Positions 57,557 through 64,000 of a stretch of DNA of 64,000 nucleotides are shown one piece after another (position 1 is the first letter of the stretch; each line of letters opens with the position of its first letter). The position numbers and the translations under genes were made by a program. The notes under the pieces were generated by a model. That model saw nothing but the letters and a program-made list of their open reading frames with translations, had not been told where the DNA came from and searched no databases. Origin of the DNA: Perognathus longimembris pacificus (taxonomy: Eukaryota; Chordata; Mammalia; Rodentia; Heteromyidae); NCBI RefSeq assembly GCF_023159225.1, contig NC_063172.1:41111832-41175831 (forward strand), given 5' to 3'.

Positions 57557-59819
57557 TTATATACTTTAATAAAGGAAAAAGTTATATATATATATGTATA
57601 TATATATGCACACATGCAAACACATATATACACATACCTATATACATACATATAAAGTAATGCTATATGTAAATATATTTAAAATAGGATACTTATTGAA
57701 TATTTAGTGTTGCTTAAAGAGTTATTAATTAGCACAAACTAGGACAGGGCTGCTTAAATAGTAGTTAACACAAACTTGGTTATTATTTTCTTAAGCAACA
57801 AAAATTAAATATTAACTTCTGAAAATGTAAATACCAGAACTGTGATCTGAGGAATTCAAAATTGAAGACTGTTCATTTACAGTAAAAATGGACAAAATTT
57901 CAGCTATCAATAATGATCAGATTTTGATTATGTTTCTCATAGCTGCATGTAGTTTCATATTAAATTAATCATTGAATTATTCTTCAAAAATTTGATTCTT
58001 GTTTAATAATTATGCCACTGTTAAGTTTGTTACTATACCTGTATAGCTTTCTAAAACTACTTCAGTAAAAATACTTTTCACATAATCCCACTGATATTGG
58101 TAATGCTATAAAATGTTAGAAAAAGATGTCTTTCTTTACTGCCATTTTTTCATTCTTTGTTCATTCTTTTGAAATATTCAAGAACCTAGAATAATAAAAA
58201 ACAAGTACACTCAAGCAACCTAAGTCATAAACATGTAATTTTATAAGTCTTAATATCAACATCACTAACCATTAATGAATATAACTTTTCTGTTTTTAAA
58301 AAATCTATGTTTCATTTCATTTGTTACTTCTTTATAAAACCATCAAAGTAATCCCTTGGGTGGTAAACATAACACATGAGGTAAGACTATAACACCATAA
58401 AGTAATTCTGGATCCAGAGACCTATGTGACTAGCTTACATGACTAATATTCTACAATTCAATTAACCAAAAATTCAATGTTGACATTTTATTGGAGTTAC
58501 ATTGAGTGTGAAGCGCCTACATAGAAACCATTTTAGCAAAATTGAATGCTTCACTTTTTTTTTTTTTTTTTACCATTTCCTTAGAGATTCATTAAACATA
58601 GAAAACTACCTGCCTAGCTGTGTGGCTAGTAGAGAAGGGAGGGATTAGGTGAATGAATAGGGAGTAAATGTAGATGACATTGAGAAAGTTAGAGAATGCA
58701 GATAAGAAAATGCCATTTCTTTCAGAATGGTTTGATATGGAGGCAAGAGGCAGTATATTGCTATATAAGAAAGACAAAGCTTAAGATTGTACTATTTACA
58801 GCTACAAAGACATATTTGTTGATTAAATTAAGCAACCAGGATTCTGAGATACTGAGCAAATATGGAAGTCAGTGAGAGAAAACATGGGACCATGGTAGGT
58901 AGTGAGAAGAAATGTCTTGCCATTATTGAACATGAAAATGAATTGAATAGACTAGGTGTGCAATTATAGAAAGGCATCAGTACAATGATAACACTGGGAG
59001 AACTAGAACCAAATAAATAATTTGAACTAAATTTTAACTATGAATATATTTTCTAATTTTGTATTCATATTTTCTACTTTTTCCTTATAGTGTTATGGTT
59101 AAATGTAATGTATTACTCTCTTTTTTCCTGGGAAATAAAAATTTATTGTAAATGATCTCAGACAATTTTCTTATGGCTTATCTTTTTATATGCAAATATA
59201 TAAAAATAATTCCATCATATTAATTTCTAGACATATTAATAATTGAATTATAACTGATAATCAACTGTAATAAGTATTATGACACTTTTAAAACAAACAA
59301 TGGTTTCTATTGTTAAAGAACTGACAAATTATGAATGTTTAGTTAGAGTCATCTATAGGAAATCAAAATAACATTTAAAAACTTTAGTCCTAAAATAAAC
59401 AATACAGTAGATATTCAGAAAAAAATGATTTATTCTGTCAAATTATCAGATCAGCTTGATGCAGTTCAGTGTTGATCTGGTCTGGTCTTAACTTAGTAAA
59501 GAATATTTTAAGTTAAGAAAGCAATAATTTTATTGCTAAAACTGTAAACTAGTTTCTTAATGTGGAAAGTTAAAATGTCTAGAATTTCTGAAGGAAGAAA
59601 ATTGTTATATGTTGAACTTAAGTACTGTACTACTATATTTTGAGACAGCACATTCACATAGTTTATTACAGTTTATAATACCTGTTGTATTTTACTATTA
59701 TTGTCACTAATCTCTTAATGTGCTTAATGTATTAATGCAAGTTATTATAGGTTTGTATGTATTCATAGAAAGATGTATTACATATAGGGTTCAGGCTTTC
59801 TCTACAAGTCTTGAAACTA
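57557..59819. other. unrecognised AT-rich sequence
   Basis: Holds a TA/CA-rich microsatellite-like stretch (57584-57655) and a T18 run at 58555-58572. No gene found. Confidence 0.4.
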
Positions 59820-60115
59820 ATCCCTCTCAGTAAGAGAGAACTGTTGTTCAAGTGAAGGTTTATTATACAAACTGGTGCACACAACTACAATGTTTGAAGC
59901 TCCACAATGTGCCCTTGATAAGTTGGAGAACCACAAAAACTGGTAATAATTTAGTCCAAGTTTGATTTCTTGAGAACCCAATGATCCACGGAGCCACTTA
60001 CATATCAAGCCTGAAAATCTGAAAATAGGACATGATGGGTGTAAATCCAGAGCCGGAAATCCCAAGAATGAGTCAACTCTGATGTCTAAAGGAAGGAGAA
60101 GATGGACACCCCACC
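59820..60115. repeat. possible ancient interspersed repeat, family unknown
   Basis: Less AT-rich than its surroundings, with blocks such as CTTGAGAACCCAATGATCCA and AAGGAGAAGATGGACACCCC that resemble old mammalian repeats. I cannot assign a family. The minus-strand 82-codon frame across it shows no motif. Confidence 0.3.
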
Positions 60116-61983
60116 TCAGAAGAGAGTATTGTTTATTCTTCTTAGGACTTTTTGTTTTATTTTATTTGTAACTTTAACATGTTTCCACCTACTTTCTCCA
60201 GCTTTATTAAATGTTGTCCATATTTAGCTCCTATGAGGACATCTTTTGCTTCCATTTTCTATTTTCCAAACAGCTATTAGGCAGATCTATAGGTAGAACA
60301 CATCATGATGCCATGATTTTTCATATATATGTTTATATATGTATGTATGTATCATGATTTATCATACATATAATGATATATAAAAAAATCTGAAAATTGA
60401 CTTGCAAGTTGAGGTAGAGAAGAACAACAGAAGATTGAGGTTATTGCAAAGTATGTGTAACAGTCTGGAGCCACCTGATGACACTATGGTGCACTGCACA
60501 TATGATAATAATCCCATCGATTAAATTGCCTGTCAATACTGAAGAACTGTGGGTTCATGTATGCATAGTTGTGATGTAACGCAGTGAAATCACCAAATGT
60601 GAGTGCATACTTGTTATACAATACATAATGGTATCCTCAAGATGAACAGCTAGGGAATGGATCCCAGACCAAAGAGAAGGGATGAAGTTGCTGAAAAGAA
60701 AATTGAGCAATGGTATGATTGGATGGAAAAAGTATAAAGGGAGTAGATGAATGAATACCAAGCAATAGGAAATTTGCTTTTCTGAGAGCGAGGTTTGAAA
60801 CAGCTATAAGAATGAGATAATTCACAGCATCTTAAATCAGCTAATATTAAGTGATGAAAGGGGAAACAGATTCAATTTTTGGCCACACATATAGAACTTA
60901 GGACAGAAGCTGGTGTGTGAGATTTGTAAGAAAGTGCTAGCAGTACAATGAACTAATCCAAAACAATGCTGATATAACATATCCCACTCTAGATCTCAGT
61001 CATCCATCTCTTTCCTTGTTTTATTTGTTGATTCCACATTTATCTTAAAATGACTTGTTTCCTCTCAGACACAATATTGATTGAGAGACGAATGACTGAA
61101 TTTTTAAAAGACAAATAAATGTAGCCTGAAAACAGAAAAATACATTGTTTAATAAAATAATTACATTTTCAAGATCTCAAAGTTCTTATATGTTTTAATA
61201 TTCTCAACAAATGTATAACATGTACACTTTGATTCTCATTTTTTTTAAGTTTAAGAAATGGAAGCAAACATAAACTAAGTTATTTGTTTTTTTAATGACT
61301 ATTTACTAATTCACAATCATACTGCTTCAATTTCTGGCTATGCAGAGTAGAATAAAATTATCAGGAACATTACTGTAAATTACATTACTGTAAATGTCAG
61401 TAATAATAAAGTTCACGGAGAATATAAAGATGATATAATAAATAAAACTATATACAATTTTACATTAATTGCTAGAAGACTAACCATGATGTAATAAAAT
61501 ATAAACTAAGGTTTAAACTAACTTCAAAGGATGGAGACATTTGACTCTTTTTCACTATTGCTTTGACAATCAGAATACTTTATATTAAACAGACACATAT
61601 TTGTTGAATAAGAAGAAAATAATATTTAGTGATTAAAGCATTATGCATTATGCCTTCTGTCATATATTAGAAACCTTTTGCACTCCATCCTCTGCCAACC
61701 TTTTCTCTCTGTCTACTAGAAACTAAACAGAGACTGTATGCGGATTTTTTCTATTTTCCTAAAGGCACTTTTCTTTTCCTAAATAATAACCTCAGGTCTG
61801 ATCTGAGAAAAGAGAAATCCTTGAAGTGAGAGAAAAATGCACAACAGGAGGCTGTAAATAAATATACAAAGACCATGAAGAAAATCCTATAGCTAAGATG
61901 AAAATCTTGGTTTCTCCTTCTGCTTAGTATAGATGCACAGGGAACCTTGCCAGGTGCAATAAATTTGGAAAGATGGACAATTT
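60116..61983. other. unrecognised AT-rich sequence
   Basis: A TATG/TATA-rich stretch lies at about 60325-60385. No gene found. Confidence 0.4.
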
Positions 61984-62169
61984 CTAAACGTGCTGACAAG
62001 GTGTAGTAAGTATAGTCAGTAATTTATCGATTGTCTCCTGTGTCCTCTTGATTCCCAGTTCAGTGTCCCTGGGAGCAGCCTTAATCTCAGATCTTTTAAA
62101 CAGCTGCCTCATCATAGCATGGATAATCAGAAGAGCAGCAGATATAAAGCCCATCCAGTAGGCAGTCAT
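61984..62169 (-). CDS. hypothetical 61-residue membrane microprotein frame (or exon/pseudogene fragment)
   Basis: I do not recognise this frame. From the ATG at 62169-62167 it reads 61 residues. Residues 1-20 are MTAYWMGFISAALLIIHAMM, a plausible transmembrane or signal-anchor helix, followed by the basic stretch RQLFKRSEIK and a hydrophilic, possibly helical tail ending in PCQHV. The start lies in a good context (ACCATGA, A at -3). The frame is also open 12 codons upstream to 62205. Base composition here is less AT-rich than around it, and it overlaps no repeat I know. It could be a small real gene, one exon of a larger gene, or a pseudogene fragment; chance is also possible at this length. 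Confidence 0.25.
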   Translation of the reverse strand: MTAYWMGFISAALLIIHAMMRQLFKRSEIKAAPRDTELGIKRTQETIDKLLTILTTPCQHV

Positions 62170-62205
62170 GGTTTCCTTTCCTATCCCTCCGAACACACAC
62201 CTCAT

Positions 62206-63147
62206 TCACAGCACAAACCTGCTCGTGGATGTAGGTTTGGAATAGGAAAAAGAAAGTAAAAGAAAGAGTAACAAAAGGAATGAACTCAAGAGATAGCACA
62301 GAAACTCTGTCAGAAGAAGATGTGTGTAAGGGCTAGGGTGTTCAAAATAGCTTGAAGAAATAGGGAAAGGGCAGAGCAGAAATAATGGCAAAAAGTCTCA
62401 AGGCCTGAAATATGTCCATATGTGTCGAAGAAATTAGTGGCTAAATATATCTAATTGCTTCAGTGGTAACTAAGTGACATATTAATGCCAATGTTGTGGA
62501 CATTTGGGAAGTTTGAGGAATGTGACACTGTTAGTTCTGAGGAGCAGAAATAACAAATCCTTCACCAGGTTCACCAAACACACTCGGGAGTAGTAACCTT
62601 CAAATATTTTTGATACTCTAGCTATATTCTAAAGAGAAATACTTACAGAATTGTTCAGTTTAATCTTCCTTTACCTTGATCCTGGGTGCAATTAGAATGT
62701 ACATGATTCACACTAAGAGGGAGGTGAAATATGGCTGAGAGTGGAGCTATATGTAGCAGTGTCTCAGTGTGCATGTTGGTCAGAGTGACAAGTTGTGGAA
62801 GTAAAGCAGGAGAGATGCCCTCAGACAATTTAGCCAGCCACCAACATCTCATTCAGACTCTAATAGCATCTTGACTCTTCTTTGTGCCCATAGTTCTCAT
62901 ATCTCTTCTAACAAAATCCGTTGTCCATTTTTTAGAGGGCCTTTTATCTCTCTTATTTTTTGTGTGGATCAATAAAATCCTATATGCTAATTTATGCTGA
63001 TATAAGCATAATTACAATTATATCAGGATAAGGAGACAAACATGGAACATGTCTAAACTTTAGTGCTGAACATTGAAAATAGAATATTACTAGGGATAAA
63101 AGTGGTAATATATTCTAAAAACACTCTGCATAACAAGTATTGGTATT
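62206..63147. other. unrecognised sequence
   Basis: No gene or repeat recognised. Confidence 0.4.
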
Positions 63148-63161
63148 AATAACTTTTAACT

Positions 63162-63376
63162 TTTTTTTTTTTTTTTTTTTGGCCAGTCCTGGGCCTTGGA
63201 CTCAGGGCCTGAGCACTGTCCCTGGCTTCTTCCCGCTCAAGGCTAGCACTCCGCCACTTGAGCCACAGCGGCGCCGCTTCTGGCCGTTTTCTGTATATGT
63301 GGTGCTGGGGAATCGAACCTAGGGCCTCGTGTATCCGAGGCAGGCACTCTTGCCACTAGGCTATATCCCCAGCCCC
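63162..63376 (-). mobile_element. IDL-Geo SINE
   Basis: Complete minus-strand dimer with T20 tail. An extra GCG lies in the Geo half (CACAGCGGCGCCGCTTCTGG). TAACTT occurs on both sides, but the duplication is imperfect. Confidence 0.92.
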
Positions 63377-63396
63377 TAACTTATTTTAAACTTATT

Positions 63397-63605
63397 ATTA
63401 TTTTTTTTTTTTTGGCCAGTCCTGGGCCTTGGGCTCAGGGCCTGAGCACTGTCCCTGGCTTCCTTTTGCTCAAGGCTAGCACTCTGCCACTTGAGCCACA
63501 GCGCCACTTCTGGCCGTTTTCTATATATGTGGTGCTGGGGAATCGAACCCAGGGCCTCATGTATACGAGGCAAGCTCTCTTGCCACTAGGCCATATCCCC
63601 AGCCC
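63397..63605 (-). mobile_element. IDL-Geo SINE, tandem neighbour of the previous one
   Basis: Complete minus-strand dimer. TTTAAACTTATT is repeated exactly at 63385-63396 and 63606-63617, so it is an independent insertion and not a tandem duplication of its neighbour. Confidence 0.93.
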
Positions 63606-63617
63606 TTTAAACTTATT

Positions 63618-64000
63618 TTAAACAACATAAAATATTATCAGCTCTATTAAGCAGAGATACTGATTTTTGCAGATAACCATTAGGGATTAATGAGTGGTCT
63701 ATCCACAATTCAAATCAAGGGAGTTGAACTTCCATAAATTAAATTAATTTCCTATTCTACTCAAGTGTCTTAATATTGTACTACTGAAATATTTTATAAA
63801 GCAGATACATATAATGAGACAAGGAACTTGTAGAAAAATTAACATATTTTTTCATTCGTTTTGTTAGAAATTTATCAATCATTTGTTAATAAAATTAGCA
63901 ATTAATGGTATTAGATCCATACCAGCTTTTGAAAACTACATTAGGGTAGAATTTCATGAAAAAGAGAGAGGAGGACTGTCAATACCATTAGGTGATTTGT
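63618..64000. other. unrecognised AT-rich sequence
   Basis: Nothing recognised up to the window end. Confidence 0.4.

Noticed and set aside
63140..63621. Repeated frames with SPGPWTQGLSTVPGF and related peptides, also at 9420, 15153, 15627 and 25708
   Set aside because: They are translations of the antisense strand of IDL-Geo SINEs.

Overview
This is a non-coding, AT-rich mammalian window, and it most probably comes from a geomyoid rodent (kangaroo rat, pocket mouse or pocket gopher). The main clue is about ten copies of a dimeric SINE. Its left half is ID-like (tRNA-Ala type) and its right half carries a conserved block beginning near GTGGCTCAAGTGG. That layout matches the published IDL-Geo SINE, known from Geomyoidea. 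No host protein-coding gene, tRNA, rRNA or CRISPR array was recognised. Nearly all long open frames are remnants of transposable elements.

Layout. 1-1078: an L1 whose 5' part is inverted. 1500-2515: two old L1 pieces. 3326-8490: a 5.1 kb copy of a gammaretrovirus-like LTR element that begins at R instead of U3, ends at R followed by poly(A), and lies between short target duplications; I read it as an RNA copied by L1 machinery. 8497-21000: old and younger L1 pieces with SINEs and L1s inserted into them. 21000-26830: mostly unrecognised, AT-rich. 26905-31745: the largest L1, minus strand, nearly all of ORF2, broken. 31746-39150: SINEs, two MIR copies, old L1 3' ends and one perfect palindrome.

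39151-50702 holds the most structured locus: a complete LTR element (paired LTRs, tRNA-Pro-type primer site, polypurine tract, 4-bp duplication CTTG). A second complete LTR element is inserted inside it in the opposite orientation (4-bp duplication GTAG). The empty site for that insertion is preserved in the paralogous element at about 6479. All three LTR elements share a largely non-coding interior and a gag remnant, yet their LTRs differ. They look like a VL30-like, non-autonomous gammaretroviral family of about 5.5-6 kb. Each interior also carries a built-in piece of a B1-Geo type SINE.

50703-64000 is mostly unrecognised AT-rich DNA with one MIR, old L1 pieces, several SINEs (two of them side by side at the right end) and one small unexplained 61-codon frame at 61984-62169. 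The window works as a record of insertions: MIR and old L1 first, then geomyoid L1, SINEs and LTR elements, with nesting giving relative order. Target duplications were read by eye. Family names beyond the broad class are inference.
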